Assembly (NCBI GenBank): GCA_903930565.1
Contig: CAIYZC010000470.1
Location: 1-41,470, forward strand
Length of the DNA stretch: 41,470 bases
Source of the DNA: an uncultured Pedosphaera sp.
GTDB taxonomy: Bacteria; Verrucomicrobiota; Verrucomicrobiia; Limisphaerales; Pedosphaeraceae
Reading direction: 5' to 3'
Shown here: piece by piece, positions 1-9,342 of the stretch
Numbering within the stretch: position 1 is the stretch's first letter
Layout: the number at the start of each line of letters is the position of its first letter
Translations under genes and position numbers: made by a program
The notes under the pieces: model-generated
Database searches by the model: none
What the model was told of the DNA's origin: nothing
What the model saw: only the letters and a program-made list of their open reading frames with translations

Positions 1-1
1 A

Positions 2-691
2 GCCCTCCAAAAGCTCTTCCCCAGCGTCCGCCGGGTCCATAGTTCCAGTCGTACGGATACCGGCGTCCACGCCTTGGGCATGGTCGCCCATGTCGAAATC
101 CCCCGCGCTGAATTCCGCCTCCCCGCGGGGAAACTCGCCCTCGCCCTGAACGCGCATCTGCCGGCGGACGTCCGCGTGATCTCCGCCGTGCGTTGTCCGG
201 CCGCCTTTCACGCCCGGTTTGATGCCGTGGGCAAGCAATACCGCTACCTGGTTTGGAATCATCCCGCCATGAACCCCCTCTTGCGCCATTTGGCCTGGCA
301 GGTGCCCCGGCCGCTCAATCTCCCCGCGATGCGCGCCGCCGCCCGCAGTTTTGTGGGCCGCCATGATTTCAAATCCTTTGCCGGCACCCGGGCCTACGAA
401 ATGGCTTCCACGGTTCGCACCGTCACCAAATTGGACCTGCGCCGCCGCGGCCCGGAGCTCACCTTCATCATCGAGGGCGACGGCTTCCTTTACAAAATGT
501 GCCGCGGCTTGGTGGGCACTTTGGTGCAAGTGGGCGAGGGCAAAATCGCCCCCGGCGAGGTGGCGGGCATTCTGGCCGGTCGCGATCGACGCTTGGCCGG
601 CATGACGGCCCCCGCCCATGGCCTCGTGCTCTGCAAGGTCTATTATCCCCGCCGGGGCGCCGCCCCGGTGCCTCCGCCCGCCGATGAATGA
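2..691 (+). CDS. truA: tRNA pseudouridine(38-40) synthase TruA, 5'-truncated
   Basis: TruA converts uridines 38-40 of the tRNA anticodon arm to pseudouridine. The frame is open from base 2, so the gene starts before the window; about 229 C-terminal residues are visible. The motif SRTDTGVHA lies at visible residues 16-24 and carries the catalytic Asp (about residue 19). Further family landmarks are KQYRY, FVGRHDFKSFAG, GDGFLYKMCR and the C-terminal TAPAHGLVLCKVYY. A Cys stands in GFLYKMCR where Val is common. The stop overlaps the trmL start as ATGA, so the two tRNA-modification genes are probably translationally coupled. An internal ATG at base 74 is not the real start, because the catalytic motif lies upstream of it. 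Confidence 0.95.
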   Translation, partial: ALQKLFPSVRRVHSSSRTDTGVHALGMVAHVEIPRAEFRLPAGKLALALNAHLPADVRVISAVRCPAAFHARFDAVGKQYRYLVWNHPAMNPLLRHLAWQVPRPLNLPAMRAAARSFVGRHDFKSFAGTRAYEMASTVRTVTKLDLRRRGPELTFIIEGDGFLYKMCRGLVGTLVQVGEGKIAPGEVAGILAGRDRRLAGMTAPAHGLVLCKVYYPRRGAAPVPPPADE

Positions 692-1161
692 ACTTTAACA
701 TCGTCCTCCTGGAGCCGGAAATCCCGCCCAACACCGGCAACATCGCCCGCCTGTGCGCCGCCACCCACAGCCGACTGCACCTCATCGAGCCCCTCGGCTT
801 TGCCTTGGATGACAAGCAGTTGCAACGCGCCGGGATGGATTATTGGCGGCAGGTGGATTGGTGCCGCTGGCCCAACTGGACCGTCTTTCGCGCCTCGGTT
901 CCGCCCGGCGCCCAGCTTTGGCTCATTGAGTCCGGCGGCCCGCGGCATTACGCGGATGCCTATTTCACCCCCGGGGACTATTTGGTGTTTGGTCGTGAGA
1001 CGGTCGGCTTGCCGCCCCAATTGCTGCGCGACAACCCCCAACAATGGCTCCGCCTTCCCATGTTCAATCCGCAATCCCGCTCCCTGAATTTGTCCAATTG
1101 CGTGGCCGCTGTCCTCTATGAAGCCCTCCGCCAGCAGGGTTTCGCCGGTGAACTGATTTGA
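688..1161 (+). CDS. trmL: tRNA (cytidine(34)-2'-O)-methyltransferase TrmL
   Basis: This SPOUT-class methyltransferase puts a 2'-O-methyl group on the wobble nucleotide of tRNA-Leu isoacceptors using S-adenosylmethionine. At 157 residues it has the normal TrmL length. The N-terminus NFNIVLLEPEIPPNTGNIAR is diagnostic. The trefoil-knot SAM site is visible as LVFGRETVGLP (about residues 105-115), and RSLNLSNCVAAVLYEALRQ lies near the C-terminus. The ATG overlaps the truA stop by 4 bases, which fixes the start and points to co-transcription. Confidence 0.96.
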   Translation: MNFNIVLLEPEIPPNTGNIARLCAATHSRLHLIEPLGFALDDKQLQRAGMDYWRQVDWCRWPNWTVFRASVPPGAQLWLIESGGPRHYADAYFTPGDYLVFGRETVGLPPQLLRDNPQQWLRLPMFNPQSRSLNLSNCVAAVLYEALRQQGFAGELI

Positions 1162-1196
1162 ACCCGGCCGCCGCTCGCGGTCCGGGTTCCGGTTGT

Positions 1197-1688
1197 TTAC
1201 ATCCGGGCTTCCGCCGCGCGCAGCAACTCCCGCACCTCCACCTCGGTCTCCGCCCCCAGCAATCCTTGGCGCAACTTGGGATCCCGCAGCAGCCGGCTAA
1301 TCCGCGCTAGCATCGCCAGATGCTGCGTGACCGTCGGCGCGACGATCAAAAAGAACAGTCGCGCCGGGGCACCATCAATGGCGCCAAAAGGGATGCCCGT
1401 CGAGTGGCGGCCGAAGACCAAGATCGGGTGCTCCACCACGCCCACCAGCGCGTTCCGCGCATGGGGCAGGGCGATGCCGTCGCCGATTCCCGTGCTGTGC
1501 AGTTTCTCCCGTTCCTCCAATGCGTGCAACAGCGCCTTGCGGGCCGCCGCATCCGGGGCGATCTCCGCGATCTGGTTCACCAACTCCTGCAGCACCTCCC
1601 GCCGCTCGGTGCTTGCCAGGTGCAGGTTGATCGCCGACGTGGGCAACAGGTCGTTCAGACTTCCAATCTCAAGGCCGCTACGATTCAT
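1197..1688 (-). CDS. ptsN: PTS IIA component, nitrogen-regulatory (PtsN/EIIA-Ntr) type
   Basis: This is a 163-residue single-domain protein of the fructose/mannitol EIIA (PTS_EIIA_2) family. Its phosphoacceptor histidine sits in GIGDGIALPHAR (His76), preceded by the typical EREKLHSTGIGDG stretch. The downstream segment VEHPILVFGRHSTGIPFGAIDGAPARLFFLIVAP matches the family core. In the nitrogen PTS such proteins are phosphorylated by NPr and act as regulators rather than sugar transporters; no EI, HPr or permease gene is nearby, which favours the regulatory role (inference). The gene converges on trmL with 35 bases between the stops. Confidence 0.88.
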   Translation of the reverse strand: MNRSGLEIGSLNDLLPTSAINLHLASTERREVLQELVNQIAEIAPDAAARKALLHALEEREKLHSTGIGDGIALPHARNALVGVVEHPILVFGRHSTGIPFGAIDGAPARLFFLIVAPTVTQHLAMLARISRLLRDPKLRQGLLGAETEVEVRELLRAAEARM

Positions 1689-2017
1689 GCCCGAATGTTA
1701 CGCCCAAATTGGCGGGCGGGAAATGAATTCCGCAGCGGCGGGCGCGTCGGCTTCGCTCCCCCCGCCGCGCCTTGATGGTCGCCGGTTTCAGAACGGCATT
1801 TGCGACCTGCTTTCCAGACTTTTGGGTTTTCCTTACCTCGCTTTCGACGGAGCACCTTCGCCTCTGAATCGGTGACCAATGCGCAAATCCGGTTTTTCAC
1901 GGGCACTCCGCCCGGAATGCAAATTTCTGGTCAATCCAACGCGCCGCCGCCCATCCCCTTGGTCACCCTGGCTCGGCCAATTTTGACTGAGTTTCCAAAA
2001 AAACTTTTGAAACTTCG

Positions 2018-2067
2018 TTGACAGGTTGTCACTTCGCGATCAATATACGACCAAGTAGATCGTATAT
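2018..2067 (+). promoter_or_regulatory. Promoter-like box with 8-bp inverted repeat
   Basis: A perfect -35 hexamer TTGACA (2018-2023) is followed by an inverted repeat: ATATACGA (2043-2050), 9-base spacer, TCGTATAT (2060-2067). The dyad falls where a -10 element and start point would lie, as a repressor operator would. No clear -10 hexamer is visible, and no convincing gene follows in either direction, so the target is unknown. Confidence 0.35.
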
Positions 2068-2731
2068 GTGTGATATTGCTTTCACCAAGCGGGCAACCCC
2101 GCCGTCGGGGCGCGCTGCTCAACGCGTCTCTCGGACTGCTCCTGGAATCCCCGGTGTGATCCCTGCCGACCCCTGTTGCGGGTCACCTAACCCCGGATCG
2201 TCCGGCACCGCACTAAATCGCTCCAATTTTGGCCCCTTGGGGACCCTTTTTGACCGTTATGCCGCGGAAGCTCCTTATGCTCCCGCGTGACCCTGGCGCC
2301 TTGGCCGGCCTTGCTTGGCGAAGCTCCTGCTGGGCAGCCTGCACGCTTCGCCCCCACCAAATAGCTCCTCCAGCCTCCGTCGCCATCTTGGCGAGAATGC
2401 GACGCACTTTACTTTCCGCCCAGCCTTGCTTGCCGGCCTTCTCGGCCAAACAATTGAAGCGGAGAAGTCTGGCTATATTTGACCACCTTGCTCAATGTGG
2501 AGCTTTCAGTGCACTAAGGCGGAACGCAAACTCTTGCGCCTTCTCCCTTGGAAGTACCTCTGCCCTAGTGACTTGCTCCCGAGTTGAACTTTCCACGGCG
2601 GCGGTTGCCGATTGGGGGGCAACTTGGCTTAAAAATTGCTTTAACTGCTCATTGAAGCGGGTTTCCACCCTCAGTGGCACGAGAGCGGACCGGGGAAATG
2701 CCTCGGTTGTTCACTCTAATGGAAATTCCGT

Positions 2732-2760
2732 TTGACAACTACGTTACAAATTTGTAATTT
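2732..2760 (+). promoter_or_regulatory. Promoter-like site overlapping a 14-bp perfect palindrome
   Basis: TTGACA (2732-2737) is spaced 17 bases from a weak -10 TAATTT (2755-2760). The interval contains the perfect palindrome TTACAAATTTGTAA (2744-2757), followed by a partial repeat of its right half (TGTAATT, about 2764-2771). It lies about 150 bases upstream of the first pseudopilin gene and could control that cassette. TACA/TGTA half-sites occur in operators of the BlaI/MecI/CopY type; that is only a resemblance. Confidence 0.4.
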
Positions 2761-2907
2761 ACCTGTAATTGACCAGTCCGATTTAATCCTCCTGGGCTCG
2801 GTAGGTTTTGGCAACCGGCGTTCCGGTTTGCGGGCGCGGAAATAGTCAAACGAGCCACCAGTCGATGGAAAATTGGCTGTCAAGCGCATGAACAGAATGA
2901 TTTCTTA

Positions 2908-3819
2908 ATGTTTATGAAAGCATCCCCCGTCCCAACTAAACGTCCACCCCGCCGCAGTCTCTCGGCTTTCACCCTGATTGAGCTTTTGGTCGTGATCGCG
3001 ATCATTGCGATTCTCGCCGGCCTCCTCCTCCCGGTTCTGGCCCATGCCAAACAGGAAGCCCAAGGCACCCAATGCCGGAACAACCACCGCCAACTCGCTT
3101 TCGCTTGGAAAATGTATTCCGATGACAGCCACGGTTATATCGTCCTGGCGAGCGACGACGGCACCGGTGTCAGAAACACCCTCAATCAATACGCTTGGTG
3201 CGCGTCAGATCTCGATTTCGACCCGAACAACCGTGCCAATTATGACATCACGGTGGACATGACCCAACGCCCGCTCTGGCCCTATAGTCCCAACGCCGGC
3301 ATTTATAAATGCCCCGCGGACCGTTCGTACGTAATCGTGAACGGGGTGCGCACTCCGCGCGTTCGCAGCATTTCCATGAATCTTTACCTGGGAGGCTTCG
3401 GCGGCAACAATGGCGGCTTGGCTTATATTGACTCTCTGGGAACAATTTACATGAAGGCCACGGACTTGGACAACAGCCGGGGCGGCACTTGGGGCCCCGG
3501 CAAATGCTGGATCTTTCAGGATGAACGGGAAGACCGCATCAACGTGGGCAATTTCTTGGTGGACATGGCCGGTTTCAATCCGCCCGACCCTGCCTCCTAT
3601 ACATTCACCGCCGATCAACCCGCCTTTTATCATAACGGCTGCGGTGGCTTCAGCTTTGCGGATGGCCATTCGGAAATTCATAAATGGCTGGATCCGCGTA
3701 CCACGCCTCCGCTGCAACTTGAGAATTCCTCGATTGCCAACTCCCAAGACATGTTCGCCTCTCCGCGCAATATTGATATCGGGTGGCTGCAGGATCATTC
3801 CACCCGCCCGAAGAATTAA
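2908..3819 (+). CDS. Pseudopilin-like protein with prepilin-type N-terminus (copy 1)
   Basis: This is a 303-residue exported protein. A basic leader (KRPPRRSLSA) precedes the prepilin-type segment [20 protein letters not shown], with Glu at +5 after the expected cleavage. The residue before the cut is Ala instead of the usual Gly. The body carries features common in Planctomycetes/Verrucomicrobia pseudopilin-like proteins: QCRNNHRQLAFAWKMYSDD, YKCPADRS, and a C-terminal FADGHSEIHKW (HxDG-like) motif. Such proteins are processed by prepilin peptidase and built into type II secretion or type IV pilus-like fibres; the substrate is unknown. It is closely similar to the protein at 8374-9261, and each stands just upstream of a giant LamG protein. 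The ATG at 2914 is an alternative start; neither has a clear ribosome-binding site. Confidence 0.88.
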   Translation: MFMKASPVPTKRPPRRSLSAFTLIELLVVIAIIAILAGLLLPVLAHAKQEAQGTQCRNNHRQLAFAWKMYSDDSHGYIVLASDDGTGVRNTLNQYAWCASDLDFDPNNRANYDITVDMTQRPLWPYSPNAGIYKCPADRSYVIVNGVRTPRVRSISMNLYLGGFGGNNGGLAYIDSLGTIYMKATDLDNSRGGTWGPGKCWIFQDEREDRINVGNFLVDMAGFNPPDPASYTFTADQPAFYHNGCGGFSFADGHSEIHKWLDPRTTPPLQLENSSIANSQDMFASPRNIDIGWLQDHSTRPKN

Positions 3820-4008
3820 GGGCATTCTGGCCCCCCCGGTGCCCCGGGACTTCGTTTTGGGTTTGCGGCAAATCGGTCGGGGTTGGCATTCAGTCATTGC
3901 GCTTTTAGTTGCCCCTGCGGGTGCAATCGTCCCTCCGGGTGGTTGGACGTTTGCCCTTCTCCGGGGGTGTCGGTCGATCCCGAAGTTGCACTCAGAAACT
4001 CCAAAACC

Positions 4009-7000
4009 ATGACCATGACCATGAAACCATCCCTCCGATCACTCTTGGCTCGCGCCACTTATTGTGGCGCCCTGCTCGCCGCCGGGGCCGCCCGCGCGGA
4101 TTTTCCGGGCACCCTCTTGGGCTACAATCCACTCGCATACTGGCACTTTGACGAAGCCGTGGCTTCGCCCCCAATAAATACTTTGGCCGATTCTTCGGGT
4201 AATGGTTCCACCGGCTATGCCGTGCTGAATGCGACGGTCGGCGTGCCGGGCTTGGTTGGCAATGCGGTGGCCCTCCACAATCCCGCGAACAACGCCGGTT
4301 ACATGCTCTCGGCCGTGGATGTGCCAATCAATCCTTTGATCAGTCTGAACCCGCCGTTTAGCGTGGAGTTTTGGGTGAACCCCACCTCCCTGGGTGGGGA
4401 TGGCACGGGCTTCTGCCCGGTTTCTTCGTTCTCCCCATATTTCTTCGCCTCCGACCGCTCCGGCTTTTTGTTTTATTTAAACAACAACGGGCGCTGGAAT
4501 TTCCGCATCGGTGGTGAAAACAGCTATGTGGCTAATCTCCTCGGCGCCAACGGCGCCTCCACCGCGGGCCATTGGACCCATGTGGTGGGCTCCTTCGATG
4601 GCACGAATGCTTTTCTTTTTGTGAATGGGGCGCTGCAGTCCAGCGGGGCGGCGGCGGCGGGTTTTCAAGCCAATTATTTTGCCCCGCTGCGCATCGGCGG
4701 TTCCCCCCTGACCGGCACCTATGGTCCGGAACCGGCCGGCAATCGCGGGTTTGACGGTTTGGTGGATGAAGTGGCGCTTTACCCCACTGCACTGGCTCCC
4801 GCCACCGTTGCCGCCCACTTCAACGCCGCCACCACCAACAACGCCGGGTACCATGCTCAGATTCTGGCGGCCGGCCCTGCGGGCTATTGGGGCTTGGATG
4901 AGCCCGCCTTCACTTATCCGCCCGCCACCAGCTACCCGGCGGCCACAAATTCCATCACCTCCGTTCTCGGCAACACCGCGGACGGAACCAACACGTTTGG
5001 CACCTTGGCCGGTCAGCCGGGCGTGCCCTACAGCGGCTTCCCGGCCGGCAACAAATCCGTTTGGTTCAGTGGCGAACGCGGTTCCTTTGCCATCGGCGAT
5101 CCCGCCGCGGGCAATCCTTCCGCACTGGCCATTTCCGGCTCCCCCATCACTTTGATGGCTTGGATCAAACCCAGTTCCGTGGGCGGCTGGCGCACCATCT
5201 TGGCCCATGGCTACAATGGCAACAATGCCGAAACCTATTTCCGCATCGGCGACACCGTGGATTGGGAAGGTTTGGGCAACGTCGAGACCGCCTATTATGA
5301 GATCGGCGCCACCTCGGACGGCTTAAACTACAACAGCGCCATCTACCCCGTCCCCGCCGGGGACATTGGCAATTGGGTGTTCCTCGCCGGCACTTGGGAT
5401 GGAGCAAATTGGAATCTCTATCGCAACGGGGTCTTGGTTGCGCAGACCGCCGATGAAATCGGCCCGGTTAACGTTGCCAACCGGTGGTCCATTGGTTCCC
5501 GTAGCGATCCTTCGGATTATTTCGGAATGTTTTTTGCTGGGAATATTGACGAACCCGCCATCCTGACGAACGCTCTGGCGGCCGGGGACATTCAAGCCTT
5601 GTATTATTCCGCCAACGTGCCTCCGGTCATCACGGTCGCCCCCGTGCCGCCGGGAACCCTTTTCGCCGGCAGTTCCTTGACCTTGAGTGTGCTGGCCGAA
5701 GGCAATCCCACCTTGGTTTACCAATGGACGAAAAACGGTGTTCCCCTCAGCGGCCAAAACCAAACCAGCTTGACCATCAATAATTTGAAGGTGGCTGACT
5801 CCGGGACCTATGCTGTTATTGTGACCAACAATTTCGGCGCGGTGACGAACGCGGTGGCGCTCTCGGTGGTCGTGCAGCATCCTTTTATTGTCCAACAGCC
5901 TGCTTCAGAAACCCGTTTCACCGGATTCCCCTTCAGCTTCTCCGTCAACGCCGGTGGCAGCGCGCCGCTGAGTTATCAATGGTCTTTGAACGGCACTCCG
6001 ATCAGCGGGGCCAATGCTTCGAATTATACCGCGACCGCGTCGGCCGCCGCCGCGGGTACCTACACTTGCACCATCGGCAACTCCGCGGGCTCCACGAACA
6101 CCGCCCCGGCCATCCTCAGCGTCTTGAGCGTGCCGGCGAATTATCCTTCCGTGGTGCTGGCTGATGCCCCCATCGCTTACTGGCGCCTGGGTGAAGCGAG
6201 CGGCAGCGTCGCGCACGATTATGTCGGAGGCAACGACGGCAAATACGTCGGCGCCACGCTGGGTGCGCCCGGTTATTCCACGGCTGATGCCGACACCGCC
6301 ATCGGCTTGAGCGGAGTGGCCAACACTTACGTGGGCAACATCAGCGGCGCCAACATCAACTTCCCCGGCACCGCCGCGGAATTCTCCGTGGAAGCTTGGG
6401 TGAAAGGCCCCGCCACCCAGACGGATGGCGCCGGCATCGTGGTCAAGGGCACCGGCAATAATGGCGGCACGGCTACCGAACAATTCGCCCTCGCCATCAG
6501 CGGTGGCAACTACAGCTTCTACACCCGGGGCAACAACAACTCCTTGTATGCGGCCACGGCCGGCGTCGGCCCGAATACCACCTGGCAGCATGTCGTGGGC
6601 GTTTACGATGGCACGGGCGGCTCCATTTCCCTCTATGTGGATGGCCAGTTGCTGGGCAACGGCTCGCCGCGCCCCGCTGGCGTGCGGGTCTCCACCGCTG
6701 TGGTCAGCATTGGATCCGAGCGCTCCGGCGTCGCGCCCGATTACGACTTGACGTTTAATGGCTCCATCGACGAGGTGGCCATTTACAATACGGCCTTGAG
6801 CGCCAACCAGGTGCTGACGCACTTCACCTCGGCCTACCCGCCCAATACCAAGCCGTTTATCACCCTCCAGCCCGCCGCCGCCACCAACTTTATCGGCTTG
6901 CCCGCCACCTTCAGCGTCGCCGCTTCCGGTTCTTGGCCCCTTTCCTATCAATGGAAGCGCAACGGCGTCGCCATTCCCAACGCCACGGACGCCCTGTATG

Positions 7001-8088
7001 TGGACCCCGCGGTGGCCCCCGGCGATGCCGGCAATTACACCGTCCAGATCAGCAACGGCGCCGGTTCGATCACCAGTGCCGCCGCTCCGCTGACCGTTCT
7101 GGCCGTGCCGACCAACGCCCCCGTCATCGCCGATCTGGTCTTGCACCTGACGTTCGACAACACCTTGAACGACGCCACCGGCCGCGGCAACAATGCCACC
7201 AACGTGGTGATTGACGCCACCGGGACCAACCATCCCGCGCCCACCTTCGTTTCCGGGGTGTTGGGGCAGGCGTATTCGTACAGCACGGACACGGACACCA
7301 ACAACCTGTTGTACAACTTTGCGACCCTCGGTGTGAAACCCGATTTGCAATTTGGCGCCACCAACAGTTTCACCATTTCCTATTGGGTGCAATTGCCCGC
7401 CAATTACATCGCGGGCGACCTGCCCTTCATCGGCACGGCGGTTGGCGCCACGTTTAATCCTGGCCTCACCTTCGCCCCGTCCTACGGCAGCGGCGGCGCC
7501 TCCATGCCCACCACCGCCGGCACCTACATCAATGGCGGTTGGGGGTTCTGCGCCTATGATTCCAGCTCCGCCGGCATCGCCGGCTGGGGCGTGGTGGGCT
7601 CCATTAACGACGGCGGTTGGCACCACCTCCTGCATGTGTTTGATCGCACCGTCGGGGCCTTGACCTACTTGGATGGCGTGCCCGCCTCGTTCACCCGCGA
7701 AGGGGGCACCACCTTCACTTCCGCCGGGAGCATCGACACCGGGCTGCCCATGACCATTGGTCAGGATCCCACCGGCCAGTATGCCGAAACTGGCGCCGGC
7801 AACATCGATGATATCGCGATCTGGCGGAAAGCCTTGTCCCCGCTCGAAGCCGCCTCGGTTTACGTCGCCGCCTCCGTGAACGGGCTCAGTGTGGCCAACA
7901 GCTACGTGGGTTACCTGACCCTCACGCCGATCGCGGGCGGCAAGTTCCAGTTGACTTGGGCCAACGGAACGTTGCAAAGCGCGCCCGCCATCAAAGGCCC
8001 CTACACGGATGTGGCCGGTGCCGCCTCCCCCTACACGGTCACGCCGGGTGGCGCCAACAAGTTCTTTCGGGTGAGTCTGTACCCGTAA
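4009..8088 (+). CDS. Giant secreted LamG/Ig-like surface protein (copy 1)
   Basis: This predicted secreted protein has 1359 residues. A Sec signal peptide ends near AGAARA|DFPG (about residue 30). Domains in order are: two LamG/concanavalin-like domains (about 33-279 and 281-533), two Ig-like domains (about 536-622 and 623-707; YQWTKNG, YQWSLNG, DSGTY), a third LamG (711-944), a third Ig-like (946-1032; YQWKRNG), a fourth LamG (1036-1299), and a short C-terminal domain (1301-1359) with LTWANGTLQSA and a final FFRVSLYP. LamG hallmarks such as HWTHVVGSFDGT and GNIDDIAIW recur. The role is probably carbohydrate or cell-surface binding (inference). Three in-frame ATGs exist (4009, 4015, 4021); 4009 is chosen because TCCAAAACC directly precedes it, as it nearly does in the paralogue at 9343. 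Confidence 0.88.
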   Translation: MTMTMKPSLRSLLARATYCGALLAAGAARADFPGTLLGYNPLAYWHFDEAVASPPINTLADSSGNGSTGYAVLNATVGVPGLVGNAVALHNPANNAGYMLSAVDVPINPLISLNPPFSVEFWVNPTSLGGDGTGFCPVSSFSPYFFASDRSGFLFYLNNNGRWNFRIGGENSYVANLLGANGASTAGHWTHVVGSFDGTNAFLFVNGALQSSGAAAAGFQANYFAPLRIGGSPLTGTYGPEPAGNRGFDGLVDEVALYPTALAPATVAAHFNAATTNNAGYHAQILAAGPAGYWGLDEPAFTYPPATSYPAATNSITSVLGNTADGTNTFGTLAGQPGVPYSGFPAGNKSVWFSGERGSFAIGDPAAGNPSALAISGSPITLMAWIKPSSVGGWRTILAHGYNGNNAETYFRIGDTVDWEGLGNVETAYYEIGATSDGLNYNSAIYPVPAGDIGNWVFLAGTWDGANWNLYRNGVLVAQTADEIGPVNVANRWSIGSRSDPSDYFGMFFAGNIDEPAILTNALAAGDIQALYYSANVPPVITVAPVPPGTLFAGSSLTLSVLAEGNPTLVYQWTKNGVPLSGQNQTSLTINNLKVADSGTYAVIVTNNFGAVTNAVALSVVVQHPFIVQQPASETRFTGFPFSFSVNAGGSAPLSYQWSLNGTPISGANASNYTATASAAAAGTYTCTIGNSAGSTNTAPAILSVLSVPANYPSVVLADAPIAYWRLGEASGSVAHDYVGGNDGKYVGATLGAPGYSTADADTAIGLSGVANTYVGNISGANINFPGTAAEFSVEAWVKGPATQTDGAGIVVKGTGNNGGTATEQFALAISGGNYSFYTRGNNNSLYAATAGVGPNTTWQHVVGVYDGTGGSISLYVDGQLLGNGSPRPAGVRVSTAVVSIGSERSGVAPDYDLTFNGSIDEVAIYNTALSANQVLTHFTSAYPPNTKPFITLQPAAATNFIGLPATFSVAASGSWPLSYQWKRNGVAIPNATDALYVDPAVAPGDAGNYTVQISNGAGSITSAAAPLTVLAVPTNAPVIADLVLHLTFDNTLNDATGRGNNATNVVIDATGTNHPAPTFVSGVLGQAYSYSTDTDTNNLLYNFATLGVKPDLQFGATNSFTISYWVQLPANYIAGDLPFIGTAVGATFNPGLTFAPSYGSGGASMPTTAGTYINGGWGFCAYDSSSAGIAGWGVVGSINDGGWHHLLHVFDRTVGALTYLDGVPASFTREGGTTFTSAGSIDTGLPMTIGQDPTGQYAETGAGNIDDIAIWRKALSPLEAASVYVAASVNGLSVANSYVGYLTLTPIAGGKFQLTWANGTLQSAPAIKGPYTDVAGAASPYTVTPGGANKFFRVSLYP

Positions 8089-8111
8089 GGTTCGCCGTTC
8101 GCCCCCTTCAT

Positions 8112-8142
8112 GGCCCCCCGTCCATTGGACGGGGGGCCTTTT
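8112..8142 (+). terminator. Intrinsic terminator closing cassette 1
   Basis: Perfect 12-bp arms GGCCCCCCGTCC (8112-8123) and GGACGGGGGGCC (8127-8138) enclose a 3-base loop and are followed by TTTT. The site lies 24 bases after the stop of the first LamG protein. Confidence 0.9.
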
Positions 8143-8373
8143 CATGTTCCGTAGCCGGGATTCCTCCCCGGTTTTACCTTCGATTATTTTGCTGTTTCAC
8201 TCGTGTTCTGGTTGACACGGCGCCCATTTTGAGGGAGGATGATTCGGAAGGCTTAACCCCGCCCGCACGCTTTGTTTCCGCTCCCCGGGGGATTGCCGGC
8301 CAATTAATTTTGAGCACCGCTGAATGATTCCATTGGACGGACCATTCCGTGCGCGACCGTCACGAACGAATAT

Positions 8374-9261
8374 ATGAAATCGCAACCCCAAACTTTTAGC
8401 CGCCCGCGATTTTTCCACCGGTCCGGTTTTACGTTGATCGAGCTGCTGGTCGTCATTGCGATCATCGCCATTATTGCCTCCATGCTCCTGCCCGCGTTGG
8501 CTAGCGCCAAGAAAAAGGCCCAGGGGGTGCAGTGCATGAACAATCACCGCCAGTTGGCCTACGCTTGGCGGATGTACGCGGACGACAGCCACAACTACAT
8601 CGTCCTCGCCAGCGACGACGGCACCGGGACCCGCAACCCGTTGAACCAATACGCCTGGACGCTCTCGCACATGGATTTTGACCCGAACAACCGCGCCAAT
8701 TACGACATTCAGTCGGATCTGGCCCAACGTCCCCTGTGGCCCTACAGCGGGGCCAACCCTGGGATCTACAAATGCCCCGCCGATCACTCTTACGTGTTGG
8801 TCAATGGGGTGAAAAGGGATCGTGTTCGCACCATTTCCATGAATCTCTTCTTGGGCGGCTTCGGCGGCCAGCCCGATTCGACTTATGCGGTTTACATGAA
8901 GCTCACCGAATTGGACGACAGCAAGGCGGGGAGTTGGGGGCCGAGCAAATGCTGGGTTTTCCTGGATGAGCGGGAGGATCGGATCAACTGGGGGAATTTC
9001 GAAACCGATATGACGGGATTTTCGCCGAATAATCCGGCCTCCTACTCTTTCAACGCCGATCAACCCGCGTTTTACCATAACAATGGCTGCGGTTTTTCCT
9101 TCGCCGACGGCCACTCCGAACTGCACCGCTGGTTGGATGCCCGAACCACGCCCCCGTTGTTGTTGGAAAACTCCACCATCGCCGAGTCGGGGGATTTTTT
9201 TGCCTCGCCCCGCAACCCCGACATCGGTTGGCTGCAGGATCACACCACCCGCCCTAAATAG
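8374..9261 (+). CDS. Pseudopilin-like protein with prepilin-type N-terminus (copy 2)
   Basis: This 295-residue protein has the classic prepilin cleavage context [21 protein letters not shown], with Gly before the cut and Glu at +5. It shares nearly the whole body of the 2908-3819 protein: [65 protein letters not shown] and a final [10 protein letters not shown]. The main difference is a short deletion after LGGFGG. The 285-base gap before it contains the terminator of cassette 1 and a TTGACA box (8212-8217) without a good -10. The next gene is again a LamG/Ig giant, so the pair was probably duplicated as a unit. Confidence 0.9.
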   Translation: MKSQPQTFSRPRFFHRSGFTLIELLVVIAIIAIIASMLLPALASAKKKAQGVQCMNNHRQLAYAWRMYADDSHNYIVLASDDGTGTRNPLNQYAWTLSHMDFDPNNRANYDIQSDLAQRPLWPYSGANPGIYKCPADHSYVLVNGVKRDRVRTISMNLFLGGFGGQPDSTYAVYMKLTELDDSKAGSWGPSKCWVFLDEREDRINWGNFETDMTGFSPNNPASYSFNADQPAFYHNNGCGFSFADGHSELHRWLDARTTPPLLLENSTIAESGDFFASPRNPDIGWLQDHTTRPK

Positions 9262-9342
9262 GGCGGGGGCCGCTTCGCCGTCCGGCGGGGTGCCAACCCA
9301 ATGCTTTGTCTCCGAACTGTACCCATTACTAATCCAAAACCA

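Larger units (their letters stand above)
1689..2907. other. About 1.2 kb without a convincing gene
   Basis: No reading frame here has recognisable domains or a believable start. The longest plus-strand frame (2229-2735) is Cys/Ser/Arg-rich and looks like an antisense shadow. On the minus strand, 2213-2680 is one frame of about 155 codons broken by a TGA at 2492-2494 and opening only with GTG at 2680. Parts of it look protein-like (KVRRILAKMATEAGG), so a decayed gene is possible but unproven. The stretch is less GC-rich than its surroundings and holds two TTGACA boxes paired with dyads, listed separately. Confidence 0.5.

Noticed and set aside
2229-2735. 168-codon plus-strand frame in the 1.7-2.9 kb gap
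   Set aside because: The translation is rich in Cys, Ser, Arg and Leu without motif or believable start; it looks like an antisense shadow.
5905-8145. Very long minus-strand open frames opposite the LamG giants (also 9367-13290)
   Set aside because: They are Gly/Arg/Val-rich mirror translations of a GC-rich coding strand with clear LamG/Ig domains on the plus strand.
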